NCBI GenBank assembly: GCA_030017655.1
Contig: JASEIM010000014.1
Location: forward strand, 1 to 57,027
DNA: 57,027 nt
From: Methanobacterium sp.
Lineage (GTDB): Archaea > Methanobacteriota > Methanobacteria > Methanobacteriales > Methanobacteriaceae
Direction: 5' to 3'
Shown here: piece after piece, positions 42,370-51,684 of the stretch
Numbering within the stretch: the stretch's first letter is position 1
Layout: each line of letters begins with the position of its first letter
Notes under the pieces: generated by a model
The model's database searches: none
The model's input: the letters and a program-made list of their open reading frames with translations, nothing else
Told to the model about the DNA's origin: nothing
Program-made: the position numbers and the translations under genes

Positions 42370-42885
42370 ATGTTATTTCAACTAATATTTACATCTGCAC
42401 TGACATTAATATTGTTATTAAATGCCATAAACCCCCTATATGCAGCAGAATATGGAAATAATAATTCAAAAAGCATTATTAGTCTGGATAATCTCTTAAG
42501 TTTTAATCGGATACCTGATAAAAGTTCCTTCAGTCAATATTAAAAATCCATATGAAGAAAGTGAAGAAATAAAAAAATTTCAGGAATTCTGGAAGAAGGA
42601 TCTAAATTTAAGTATATAAGAGGGGTTAATAGCAGTGCTTCCAGACTTACTGTAGATGGTGGTGACTGCTGGGCTATGTCAGACTGTTTATATAAAAATA
42701 TTAAAAAAATGGGTGTAGAATGTAAAATCCTTCAATACGAAACCACACTTTCTACAAGGCATAGAAGTGTACAGATAAAAAGTAATGATGAGTGGATTGA
42801 TTTACCCTATGGAAAGTATGGATTTGACCACAGATTTGCCGCAACACACTCCAAACCAAGAATGTTCGTTTATAAGGGAGGTTAA
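42370..42885 (+). pseudogene. broken secreted transglutaminase-like protein
   Basis: The start is clear: GTGAT, ATG, then a signal peptide ('MLFQLIFTSALTLILLLNAI'). A frameshift near 42523 leads to 'VPSVNIKNPYEESEEIKKFQ' and a second near 42585 to 'SKFKYIRGVNSSASRLTVDG', then intact 'GDCWAMSDCLYKNIKKMG', 'TTLSTRHRSVQIK' and 'EWIDLPYGKYGFDHRF'. Cys, His and Asp of a transglutaminase-like or pseudomurein-peptidase-type triad are all still present. Two frameshifts in 60 bases suggest recent loss of an extracellular cell-wall or adhesin-related enzyme; a sequencing error is the alternative. Confidence 0.75.
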
Positions 42886-42958
42886 CTTAACCTCTTAATC
42901 TTTTAGCATAATCTAATTTAGATAATTATTAATTCTATGAACTCTAATATATTATATG

Positions 42959-43414
42959 ATGAATTTCCACAAATATAATAGGATATTAATGCCCACAGAT
43001 GGTTCAAAATGCTCTATAAAAGCAAGTAAACATGCATTATGGGTCGCAGATATGAGCGATGCAGTTATTATAGTTTTACATGTGGTTGATACACATATAC
43101 TCCAATTAGGTTATTCAGGATTTTTTAGTGAAGACATATATGAAATACTCAAAAAAGAAGGAAAAGAAACAATTGAAAAATTTAGAAAAAAATTGGAAGA
43201 AAATAAAAGCAAATGTTCCCATGATATTAAAATAATAACTAAAATCAGAGATGGAGAACCATATGATGAAATAGTAAAGACTATTGATGAAGAAAATATC
43301 GATTTAGTTGTTATTGGAGCATCTGGTAGACACGGTATAGATCGACTTTTACTTGGAAGTGTGACAGAACGGGTTATAAGAAAATCAGCAGCCCCTGTTT
43401 TAGTGGTTCATTAA
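42959..43414 (+). CDS. universal stress protein (UspA family)
   Basis: A 151-residue USP. 'YNRILMPTDGSKCSIKASKH' opens the Rossmann-like fold, and 'DLVVIGASGRHGIDRLLLGS' followed by 'TERVIRKSAAPVLVVH' is the ATP-binding G-x2-G-x9-GS motif. These bind ATP and form dimers. No ribosome-binding site precedes the two ATGs (42956, 42959); the A/T-rich leader suggests a leaderless message. Confidence 0.93.
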   Translation: MNFHKYNRILMPTDGSKCSIKASKHALWVADMSDAVIIVLHVVDTHILQLGYSGFFSEDIYEILKKEGKETIEKFRKKLEENKSKCSHDIKIITKIRDGEPYDEIVKTIDEENIDLVVIGASGRHGIDRLLLGSVTERVIRKSAAPVLVVH

Positions 43415-43458
43415 TTTAAATTAGTATTTGACTCTATTTTTATGTTTTAAATCATATA

Positions 43459-43818
43459 AATCAGATTTATGAGAATTTAGGTATTTTACTGGTTTCTTTT
43501 GGTACATCACTTCCCGAACTTGCGTTTGAGACTATTTCAATGCTACATGGATATAAACTTCTTGCAATCGGTGATTTAATGGGAAGTACTGTAGCAAATT
43601 CCACTTTAATATTAGGAGTAGTGGCGCTTATAAACCCAATTTCAGTTCCTGATCTAACAGAGTTCCAGATAGTATCCTTCTTTTTATTTGTTTTAATCTT
43701 AATTTTTATAATATTTTTACAAAGTAAAAGCGGAATAACCCGTCTAAAAGCGTTATTATTAATAGTTATCTATGTTATTTTTTTAGTTATATCTGGATAT
43801 GGCCAGTTAATGTTTTAA
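43459..43818 (+). pseudogene. C-terminal remnant of a CaCA-type cation antiporter
   Basis: An open frame without a start codon reads 'ILLVSFGTSLPELAFETISM', then 'LLAIGDLMGSTVANSTLILG' and two more membrane helices. GTS-PEL and GD-x2-GS-x3-N are the second alpha-repeat and pore helix of Na+/Ca2+-exchanger-like antiporters. A complete gene has about 310 codons in two halves; only the second is here. The first in-frame ATG (43540) falls after the catalytic motif. Lies beside an intact cation ATPase. Confidence 0.75.
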
Positions 43819-43830
43819 ATATTTTATCAA

Positions 43831-46539
43831 TTATTGCATTTTACTTCTTTTCACCAGATACTTCTCCATTTCTATTAGGAAGAATCCAGGTAATGCAAAG
43901 AGCACTATGGTTATCCACCACTCCAGTGGTATGGCCTCTGTTCTGAAGATGAATTCAAGCGGAGGAAGATACACTATCATTAATAAAGATATTAGCATTG
44001 CACTAATTCCCATAAGCAGCCATTTATTGGATATCGGGCTGAAAGTAAATGCAGAATCGTAGATTGATCTTGCAGTTAGGATATAAAAGATATGGGCCAG
44101 TATAACGGTTGCAAAAGCTGCTGTTTGTGCCTGTATCACCGTAAATGCATCTACAGAACCTGAAAAGGCGGGTATCCCGTAAATATAAAATACGGATAAG
44201 CCTGCACCTGCTATGGCCAGGGAAACTATACCTACCTTCCTTAAAAATAAACGATTCACTATCTGCTCTTTAGGATCGCGTGGTGGAAATTTAAGCAGTC
44301 CTTTCTCCTTGGGCTCTTTAATCAATGGTAAAGATAAGAATATGGAAACAAAGAGATTTATCCACAGAATCTGCACAGGCTCTAAAGGAAGGCTGAACAC
44401 AAAAAGAGGGATAAATGGTGAAAGCAGTACCGCGCCAAGTATTATTAATCCTTGCCCCCCATTTGCAGCAAGAGTATATAATATGACTTTTCTGATGTTT
44501 TCGAAGATGTATCTTCCTTCTTCTACTGCTTTTACTATGCTTGCGAAGTTATCGTCGGCTAGCACCATGTCTGATGCTTCTTTACTTACATCAGTCCCGG
44601 TTATTCCCATTGCTATTCCTATATCTGCAGCCTTCAAGGCCGGAGCATCATTTACCCCATCCCCTGTCATTGCAACAACTTCCCTTCTTTTCTGTAATTG
44701 GGTGGTTATCCTGTATTTATGTTCGGGTGCGACCCGGGCATAAACTGAAACTTCACCAACAATATCAGAAAGCTCTTTATTGGCCATTTTGTTTATTTCT
44801 TTTCCGGTAACTACCCTATCTTCCCCTAAACCAATTCCTAACTGTTGAGCAATAGCTTTTGCAGTTATGGCATGATCCCCGGTTATCATAACAGTCCTTA
44901 TCCCTGCCCCTTTTGCTTTTTCAATTGCACCTATAACTTCCTCCCTTGGAGGGTCAATCATCCCCTGAAGCCCCAGAAAAGTGAGATCATCAATTTCTTC
45001 GCGGCTGACTTCTTTTTGGTTCTTTGAAACGACTTTATATGCAAAACCGAGTACTCTTAAAGCATTTTCAGCCATTTCATCGGCAACAGATGATATCTGC
45101 TTATTTTGGACATGCCCTATTTTCCCATTTATAAGCTGGTTACTGGACAATTTAATCAGCTTTTCAGGAGATCCCTTAACATAGATGATGTTTTCATTTT
45201 TGCCCTGATTTAGGGTGGCCATGAACCTGTTTTCTGATTGGAAGGGCACTTCATCCAGTTGAGGTGGCTTTTCAGTGATATCTGCCTTAAATGCAGATAC
45301 AATTAAAGCACCTTCTGTGGGGTCTCCCACCACTTTATATTCATTATCATCTTCAACTAAAGATGCGTTATTGCATATCATGCCTGTTTTCAGTGTTTGA
45401 ATGAACTCTGGAGGTTCCTGGGATAATTTAACCTGATTACCCTCAAATATAAATTCACCCTGTGGTTTGTATCCTGTTCCAGTAACATGGTATGCTTTTT
45501 CTCCGCTGTAGATGCTGACCACAGTCATCTGGTTTTTGGTGAGTGTACCAGTCTTATCCGAACAAATCACCGTGGCACGGCCCAATGTTTCTACGGAGGG
45601 TAATTTTCTTATAAGCGCATTTCTGCGTGCCATGGCACTAACACCCAGTGCTAAAGTTATGGTCAGTACTGCGGGCAATCCTTCAGGTATTGCCGCAACA
45701 GCAAGTGAAGATGAGGCCATAAAAGAGTAAATAAGTCCATAACCGAATAAGTAAGAGATTATAAAATTTAAAAATGCAATAAGTATAATGGCCACCACTA
45801 TGATTTCAGAAAATTTGTCCATTTTTTTAATTAAGGGAGTTTTAATTTTATGGGTTTCCTTCATTATCTCTGCAATTTTACCCATTTCTGTATTTTCACC
45901 AGTAGCTATAACAATTCCCTGACCAGAACCTTCGGTGATGAAAGTGCCGCTGAAGGCAATACAGTTTTGATCTGCAGGAGGAATTTCTGAGGCGATTATA
46001 TCTTCAACACTCTTTGAAACAGGTACAGACTCTCCTGTAAGGGCTGCTTCATCAGCATGTAAGTTTTTAACCCGGAAAAGACGAAGATCGGCAGGTACTT
46101 GAGCCCCACTTCCGAGTATAACCACATCTCCAGGAACAAGTTCACGTGCCAAAATAGATTTTTTCTCACCATCCCTCAGCACTGTGCATTCTGGAACCAT
46201 CATCTTTTCAAGAGCTTCAATTGATGATTCTGCCTTTCCCTCCTGAATAAATCCTATAATTGTGTTAGCAATTACCACTCCTAAAATAACTGCTGTGTCG
46301 ATTAATTCACCTATGAATGTCGTAAATACAGCTGCTGCAATTAAAACATATATTAAAGGATTGTTGAATTGCCTTATAAATCTTAAAAACGGACTTATTT
46401 GCTTAAAACTTATTTCATTATTTCCATATTTTTTTAGTCTCTTTTTTACCTCTGTAGAGCTGAGTCCATTAGAACTGGTTTTTAAAATTTCAAAAGTCTC
46501 ATTTACTGACCTTTGATACCACTTGATTTCACCTGACAT
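43831..46539 (-). CDS. P2-type cation-transporting ATPase
   Basis: A 902-residue P-type ATPase. 'LTGESVPVSK' (A domain, about 168), 'AAIPEGLPAVLTITLALG' (helix 4), 'CSDKTGTLTKNQM' (phosphorylated Asp about 328), 'KGSPEKL' (N domain), 'MITGDHAITAKAIA' and 'MTGDGVNDAPALKAADIGIA' are all intact. The PEGLPA motif and ten-helix layout are typical of Ca2+ (SERCA/PMCA-like) or Na+/K+ pumps. It probably exports Ca2+. It converges with the broken antiporter, 12 bases apart. Confidence 0.93.
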   Translation of the reverse strand: MSGEIKWYQRSVNETFEILKTSSNGLSSTEVKKRLKKYGNNEISFKQISPFLRFIRQFNNPLIYVLIAAAVFTTFIGELIDTAVILGVVIANTIIGFIQEGKAESSIEALEKMMVPECTVLRDGEKKSILARELVPGDVVILGSGAQVPADLRLFRVKNLHADEAALTGESVPVSKSVEDIIASEIPPADQNCIAFSGTFITEGSGQGIVIATGENTEMGKIAEIMKETHKIKTPLIKKMDKFSEIIVVAIILIAFLNFIISYLFGYGLIYSFMASSSLAVAAIPEGLPAVLTITLALGVSAMARRNALIRKLPSVETLGRATVICSDKTGTLTKNQMTVVSIYSGEKAYHVTGTGYKPQGEFIFEGNQVKLSQEPPEFIQTLKTGMICNNASLVEDDNEYKVVGDPTEGALIVSAFKADITEKPPQLDEVPFQSENRFMATLNQGKNENIIYVKGSPEKLIKLSSNQLINGKIGHVQNKQISSVADEMAENALRVLGFAYKVVSKNQKEVSREEIDDLTFLGLQGMIDPPREEVIGAIEKAKGAGIRTVMITGDHAITAKAIAQQLGIGLGEDRVVTGKEINKMANKELSDIVGEVSVYARVAPEHKYRITTQLQKRREVVAMTGDGVNDAPALKAADIGIAMGITGTDVSKEASDMVLADDNFASIVKAVEEGRYIFENIRKVILYTLAANGGQGLIILGAVLLSPFIPLFVFSLPLEPVQILWINLFVSIFLSLPLIKEPKEKGLLKFPPRDPKEQIVNRLFLRKVGIVSLAIAGAGLSVFYIYGIPAFSGSVDAFTVIQAQTAAFATVILAHIFYILTARSIYDSAFTFSPISNKWLLMGISAMLISLLMIVYLPPLEFIFRTEAIPLEWWITIVLFALPGFFLIEMEKYLVKRSKMQ

Positions 46540-46576
46540 GGGTTGACCTTATCTTATTCATTACAAGAACCTATTT

Positions 46577-46924
46577 TTAGAATTCATCTTCAATTGAACA
46601 TGATGGATCATGACATATTCCCGCCACCTTAGAAACATTCAGCACAAATGCAAGTCCTTTACCGGGTTCATTTAATTTTCCTGCTCTTACAATAGCATCA
46701 AGTACTTTGTCTGCAAGTTCTTTCTTAATCAGTATCATGATTATTTCTTTAGCTGGCTCGATTGGAATCCCTAAAATCTTTTCATGTTCATGTACACCAG
46801 TTCCTCGCCCATAGAAAACTGTTCCCCCCTCTGCCCCTGCTTTTTGTGCTTCTTCTAAGATTTCACTTCCCCTTTCTGCCTCAACAATCGCAAAAATAAT
46901 CTGAAATGGGTTTCCATTGTTCAT
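46577..46924 (-). CDS. PII-like signalling protein
   Basis: A 115-residue protein of GlnB/GlnK fold: 'FQIIFAIVEAERGSEILEEA', 'AGAEGGTVFYGRGTGVHEHE', 'PAKEIIMILIKKELADKVLD' and 'IVRAGKLNEPGKGLAFVLNV'. The T loop is short and lacks the uridylylated Tyr context. A C-terminal 'GICHDPSCSIEDEF' adds two cysteines. It overlaps the DUF1538 gene by four bases (ATGA), so it is probably translated with it and regulates that membrane protein, as GlnK does for AmtB. Confidence 0.85.
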   Translation of the reverse strand: MNNGNPFQIIFAIVEAERGSEILEEAQKAGAEGGTVFYGRGTGVHEHEKILGIPIEPAKEIIMILIKKELADKVLDAIVRAGKLNEPGKGLAFVLNVSKVAGICHDPSCSIEDEF

Positions 46925-47631
46925 TTTTTTATCCTCCTTTTAATCATGATTCCAAATAATAACATGAGAATTATGGGGCACATGGCTATTACTCCAATGG
47001 TTCCAAGTCCAAAAACACCAGATTCACCACCCAGCATACCGATGGCAATACTGGTTATGATTGGTAGAGCAAAGGTAACAACTACTGGCCCTGTAGCAAC
47101 AGCCCCTGAGTCGAATGCTATGGGAATGATATCTCCGGGAGATATATACGTTAAAAACAGTAATAGAATATATCCTGGTATTAAAATAAATGCAATAGGA
47201 ATTTCAAAGTAAATTCTCAAGATTATAAGTGTTAATGCAATTCCAACTCCCAATGCAATAATTGGAATGATATATTTTCTTTTTAAATATCCTGCCGAAA
47301 CTTTTTCTATTTCATAAGCAAGAAGACTAACAGCAGGTTCAGCAAAAACAACGATAATACCTATAACAAATATCAGGAAAATCACTAAAAATGAATTTGT
47401 TTCCGATAAAAATGCGCCTATTTTTTCTCCCATGGGAATTAAACTTATTCTAGCCCCTAAAAGGAATAAGAAAAAACCTATTGTGGTCATTAATATACCA
47501 ACAAGCATTCTCTTAAAATTAGGGGGTACTTTTTTAAGTACAATAAGCTGGAAAAATATAAATAACACGATAACTGGAGTTATGGCTTCAATAACTTCAA
47601 TAAAAACTTCAAGTGGTAAATTGAAATCCAT
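46921..47631 (-). CDS. DUF1538 membrane protein (first half-like)
   Basis: A 236-residue protein with seven predicted helices. 'LFLLGARISLIPMGEKIGAF' and 'IAFDSGAVATGPVVVTFALP' are the conserved DUF1538 loops, with 'AEPAVSLLAYEIEKVS' between. DUF1538 proteins are predicted transporters. It is adjacent to a second DUF1538 gene (stop and start overlap as TAATG) and to a PII-like gene, as in other organisms where these are fused or paired. Substrate unknown. Confidence 0.88.
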   Translation of the reverse strand: MDFNLPLEVFIEVIEAITPVIVLFIFFQLIVLKKVPPNFKRMLVGILMTTIGFFLFLLGARISLIPMGEKIGAFLSETNSFLVIFLIFVIGIIVVFAEPAVSLLAYEIEKVSAGYLKRKYIIPIIALGVGIALTLIILRIYFEIPIAFILIPGYILLLFLTYISPGDIIPIAFDSGAVATGPVVVTFALPIITSIAIGMLGGESGVFGLGTIGVIAMCPIILMLLFGIMIKRRIKK

Positions 47632-48365
47632 TAGATTCCTCCTTTGATTAGGCCATATACCAGAAGTGCCATAATCGGCCCTATAGAACCAATTGCCATG
47701 ACTCCAAATCCAGATGTTAATCTATCCCGTCCACCCAGAACAGATGCTATTCCTATTCCAAAAGCAATTAAAAAAGGTACTGTCATTGGACCTGTGGTTA
47801 CTCCTCCCATGTCAAATGCAGTGGTTAAAAACTCTTCATTAGAAATTAGGGCAAGTGCCAAATTTATTGTATATCCTGGTATTAAAATATATTTGATAGG
47901 CGTATTAAGGATTATTCTTAAAATAGCTACAATAGCAAATACCCCTAGCCCTAAAGCCGTTACATAAATAATCTCTCTTTGAGTTAAGAAAAAGAGCACT
48001 ATATTTTCGATCTGATATGCCAATAACCTAACGTCAGGTTCTGCTATGGTAAGGGTTACTCCAAGGAGAAATCCAAAAAATAATATCATAAATAGTGCCT
48101 TTTTTTCTATAAAAGAGGCTCCTATCTGCTCTCCCATAGGTAAAAGCCCAAATTTAGCTCCCTGAATAAAAATTACAAATCCAAATAATGTAAAAATTAA
48201 TCCAACCACAATGGGGATAAATTCCATAATACTCATTCTTATAAAAAATATCTGAAATATAAAAATCAGCAATATGGCTGGTGAGAATGATTTTAATGTA
48301 GATTTAAATTCTTTTTTAAAGGCCTTGAATTTCATAGAATTCTTTAAAACTTTTATTATCGACAT
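47631..48365 (-). CDS. DUF1538 membrane protein (second half-like)
   Basis: A 244-residue paralogue of the neighbour with the same loops: 'FIQGAKFGLLPMGEQIGASF', 'IAEPDVRLLAYQIENIV' and 'AFDMGGVTTGPMTVPFLIAF'. The two probably form one unit as a heterodimer. An extra 24-residue basic N-terminus precedes the first helix. Start uncertain: ATG 48365 has no ribosome-binding site but a TATA-like sequence close upstream; ATG 48335 is the alternative. Confidence 0.87.
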   Translation of the reverse strand: MSIIKVLKNSMKFKAFKKEFKSTLKSFSPAILLIFIFQIFFIRMSIMEFIPIVVGLIFTLFGFVIFIQGAKFGLLPMGEQIGASFIEKKALFMILFFGFLLGVTLTIAEPDVRLLAYQIENIVLFFLTQREIIYVTALGLGVFAIVAILRIILNTPIKYILIPGYTINLALALISNEEFLTTAFDMGGVTTGPMTVPFLIAFGIGIASVLGGRDRLTSGFGVMAIGSIGPIMALLVYGLIKGGI

Positions 48366-48440
48366 ATACTTTTAAATATAATCAAATGGATTTGAGAGTC
48401 CAATTGAGAAATGTTATCTACTTCTATTATTTTGTTTTTC

Positions 48441-49664
48441 CTACTGGATGAAACTTTCTATGAATTTTGCATATACCGGCCTTGTAATGAATATTCCAAC
48501 AAGTATTCCTATTATTGTGGTGAATGCAAACCCGGAGAGAATTCCTATTCCTGCATAACCTCTGGAAAATCCAATGTAAGCTAATGGAAGCATTGCTGCA
48601 ATAAGCGTAGCTGCCGATGCGAATACTATGAAGAATGCGCCTTTAATTCTCATTCTTAAAGAAGCGCTCCTTTTTCTGGATTTTTTATCTTCTTTTGAAT
48701 CCCCTTTTTTTAGAACTTCATCAGTTATAATTAACTGGTCATCTACCCCCGTACCAATAGCTGCAATTATTCCTGCTATGGCAGCTAAATCTATATTCCA
48801 TTGTATAATAGACGCTATTCCCAGTATTAAGAGCAATTCAGTAAGACTTGTAAATATTATTGGAATTACAAGTAAAGGAACCCTATAGCGCAAAAATATG
48901 ATAATAGATACTACTATAACTGCCAGTAAACCTGCAATCAGTGCCCCTGTTCTGAATTGATCTCCTAATTCTGCTGATACACTGCTCACTCCCGCAATAC
49001 TAACCTGTACCGGTAATGCACCAGACTGTAACACAGTTTGTATGGTTCTTGCTTCATTTTCTGCAGCCTCTGCGGTTTCAGCAGTTCCTGAGACTTCTAT
49101 TTCAGTTACCGGTGTTCCTGTTGCCAGTCCTTCACTTAAAACTGGTGAAGATACTAATTCACCATCTAAATACATTTCTACAGGTTCTCCTGCCCTACCT
49201 TGGGCTACCTGTGCAAATCTGTTTGCTCCTTGAACAGATACAGTGAATGGCACACTCCACTGATTTCCGCTGATTTGATATGGTCGGACATTTGTTATAT
49301 CAGTTCCAGTAAGGGCTGTCTGGTTATCTATTCTTGCTTCAAACACGCCCGGGGTTCCCACTACATCTGTAACTTCTTCTGGCCTCACTCCTGCAATTTC
49401 CACAATTACGTCCTGATTTCCGCTTGCCCGCACGTTTACGTCTCTTACACCAAATATGTTAAGTCGCCTGTCAAGGACTGTTACAACTGTATTCATGGTG
49501 GCCTGATCAACAGGCTGCTCTAAATGAATTTGAATAACTGATCCGCCCTCCAAATCCAGTCCCTGTTGTATACCTAACACTGAAATTGAAGTTATACTAA
49601 CTATAATCAATATTATAAGTAGTATAACGCGATAATCCTTTAAAAATTCGGTGATTTTACTCAT
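48441..49664 (-). CDS. secD: protein-export membrane protein SecD
   Basis: A 407-residue protein that with SecF helps pull proteins through SecYEG. First helix ('RVILLIILIIVSITSISVLG'), then 'GIQQGLDLEGGSVIQIHLE' and a large outer P1-like domain (about residues 45-230), then five helices with 'AIAGIIAAIGTGVDDQLIIT'. The frame extends 17 codons further, but the ATG at 49664 overlaps the secF stop by four bases, the coupled arrangement. It is the archaeal short form. Confidence 0.93.
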   Translation of the reverse strand: MSKITEFLKDYRVILLIILIIVSITSISVLGIQQGLDLEGGSVIQIHLEQPVDQATMNTVVTVLDRRLNIFGVRDVNVRASGNQDVIVEIAGVRPEEVTDVVGTPGVFEARIDNQTALTGTDITNVRPYQISGNQWSVPFTVSVQGANRFAQVAQGRAGEPVEMYLDGELVSSPVLSEGLATGTPVTEIEVSGTAETAEAAENEARTIQTVLQSGALPVQVSIAGVSSVSAELGDQFRTGALIAGLLAVIVVSIIIFLRYRVPLLVIPIIFTSLTELLLILGIASIIQWNIDLAAIAGIIAAIGTGVDDQLIITDEVLKKGDSKEDKKSRKRSASLRMRIKGAFFIVFASAATLIAAMLPLAYIGFSRGYAGIGILSGFAFTTIIGILVGIFITRPVYAKFIESFIQ

Positions 49665-50503
49665 CTGCGACCACTCTCCATGTACCATCTGAGTATTCCA
49701 AGATTCATAAGCCATGTTACTAAAACGTCAGCAGTTAACCCTATTATTAAAACAGCTGCAATATTTGCAAGAACTTCTGCAGAAGGTATTAATAATATTA
49801 CTACAATGTACAATGTAATCATGGCGCTTATTGATGTAATGGCCATTGTAAGCCCTGTTTTCATTGCGTCGATTGCTCTTTCTGTAATTGTTCCTTCCCT
49901 ACGTTTTAATACGCGCGTTGTAAGTAAAACGTCCGTATCTACACTGTATCCAATAAGCAAAAGCAAAGCACCAACTGATCCAATGGATAAAGGTATTCCA
50001 AATAAGGACATTCCTCCTGCAGCTATGATAATATCAGATAATGCCGCTAAAATTACAGCCATCGAGGGCACAAAACTCCGGAATATGATAAATATAGTTA
50101 CAGCCATGAATAGGAATGCAAATCCTATCGCCCAGTAAACCTGTATTAATGCTTCTGAACTTAAAACAGGTCCTACAGATCTAAAGCTCTGTATAACTGC
50201 TGTTCCATTTAATGTATTTGCTAAAGTTTCGTATTTTACTTCTCCACCCATTTCTACAGTAGCTTGTGTAGAGCTAATTGAATTAACATCAACCTCAGTT
50301 AATCCCAGATCACCACCAATTAGACTTTCTAATTCAGTTTGAGTTATTGGGTGTTGAAGCTCTAGATCAACTATTGTACCTCCCTGTAATTCTATTCCCT
50401 GATCTAAACCATTGAAAGCTAATATGGCCAATGCAATTATGGTTATAATAACTGGAATTGCAATTAATGATTTATAAGATTCCATGATTTCTTCAATTTT
50501 CAT
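49661..50503 (-). CDS. secF: protein-export membrane protein SecF
   Basis: A 280-residue partner of SecD. After one helix, 'FNGLDQGIELQGGTIVDLEL' starts the outer domain (about 90 residues), then five helices with 'LIGYSVDTDVLLTTRVLKRR', the conserved SecF segment. GTGAT precedes the ATG. Promoter sequence should lie in 50504-50650. SecF-SecD order with a coupled overlap is usual in archaea. Confidence 0.94.
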   Translation of the reverse strand: MKIEEIMESYKSLIAIPVIITIIALAILAFNGLDQGIELQGGTIVDLELQHPITQTELESLIGGDLGLTEVDVNSISSTQATVEMGGEVKYETLANTLNGTAVIQSFRSVGPVLSSEALIQVYWAIGFAFLFMAVTIFIIFRSFVPSMAVILAALSDIIIAAGGMSLFGIPLSIGSVGALLLLIGYSVDTDVLLTTRVLKRREGTITERAIDAMKTGLTMAITSISAMITLYIVVILLIPSAEVLANIAAVLIIGLTADVLVTWLMNLGILRWYMESGRR

Positions 50504-50840
50504 AAAATCACTGGTTAAACAAAATTTAGAAATTATAATTTTCCTAAATTTGGAATTATATGGATTTTTTTTGACTGGTCGATGATCAGACCACCAGACA
50601 TTTATTAATTATTTTAATTTTTATATTAATTATTATTTATGGCAAAATGAATAAAAAAGTCAATGAAACCCTTAATAATTCTTATTCAAATTTTACATGA
50701 AAAATAAATTAGATATTTCCACTTAATAATAAAATTTTATATTCTAATTTCAAAGAGCAATTTAAGGTGCTTAAATTCATTTTACTGAACTTGTTGACAG
50801 CTGAATCCCATTTAATATCATTAAAAAAAAAATTATTTTT
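50504..50840. other. intergenic stretch before secF
   Basis: About 340 A/T-rich bases. It holds a small TGGTC/GACCA inverted repeat (50576-50593) and TATA-like sequence near 50620-50640. No gene seen. Confidence 0.5.
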
Positions 50841-51023
50841 TTATTTATGATATCTATAATTAGCTGCTAATTTGCTGGTTACTACTAGTTTAGCCCTCAA
50901 TAGTTCTTCATCTACATGTTCGCTTTTTTTGACTGCAAGTTCTATTTTTCCCAGCAAAGACTCTAAATCAGAGGGTTTACATTTATACGCCTCATTTAAT
51001 AAATTAAGATTTGTATTCTTCAC
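50841..51023 (-). CDS. small hypothetical protein
   Basis: A 60-residue soluble helical protein: 'MKNTNLNLLNEAYKCKPSDL', 'ESLLGKIELAVKKSEHVDEE' and a C-terminal 'LVVTSKLAANYRYHK'. I do not recognise it. The upstream leader is 'AGGTTTGAACTAAAGTGAAG' just before the ATG, a weak ribosome-binding site. The composition is protein-like, so it is probably real. Confidence 0.55.
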   Translation of the reverse strand: MKNTNLNLLNEAYKCKPSDLESLLGKIELAVKKSEHVDEELLRAKLVVTSKLAANYRYHK

Positions 51024-51684
51024 TTTAGTTCAAACCTCAATCTTTTTAATGTTTTATTTTATGTATTTTATAATACTTTAATTTTAAGTTTTATTACGTT
51101 ACGTGGTGTAAATAAAAAATTCTATGAGCAAAAAACAAAATAATTCGCGAAACGAGATTTAAGCTCTCAGCCATAGTTTTGTTCCTTAGACACTATATAT
51201 TATTAAATATTCATTATGACAGACAGAACCTGTATCTTTAATAGATAAGATTTTCAAGATATCAGTAAATCTTAATCATTTAGACTCACGTTCATCACAT
51301 CCATGCCTTCCTCATAATTTTAACGAAAGGTTAATATGATTAAAAGAGCATTTTTCAGTCGTTCCATGGATTTCAATAGAAATTTCACATTTTTAAAAAT
51401 TTGAAGAATTATATTATAGAATTCAATTGAAATATCAAAATAGCACCAAATTTAGTAATAAGATAGACAGTACATCCTATTTCACACATAATGTCACTAA
51501 ATACATATCGTTTAGTTTTACATTTTTGGACCCAATAAATCTTATTTTTCTATTTTAAAGTATTAACTTATGCCTCATATCATGTCAATACGCATCACCA
51601 AATCACGTTAGCTGTTAATATAATATTTAATTTTGTGACAACAAAATAAAACACCCAAAACAAAAGGGACGGAGGTAATAATAA
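51024..51684. other. long intergenic stretch
   Basis: About 660 A/T-rich bases without a gene that I can support. A 22-codon frame at 51335 has a modest GAAAGG upstream but no recognisable sequence. A short TTCGCGAA palindrome lies near 51142-51149. No tRNA or array seen. Possibly decayed DNA. Confidence 0.45.

Noticed and set aside
49016..49246. Leu/Phe-rich plus-strand frame opposite secD
   Set aside because: Antisense of the conserved SecD outer domain; low complexity.
51121..51320. Possible structured RNA in the empty stretch
   Set aside because: Only a short TTCGCGAA palindrome is visible; no tRNA, SRP RNA or box C/D pattern.
51335..51403. 22-codon frame with GAAAGG upstream
   Set aside because: Too short and without recognisable features; frames of this length are common by chance.
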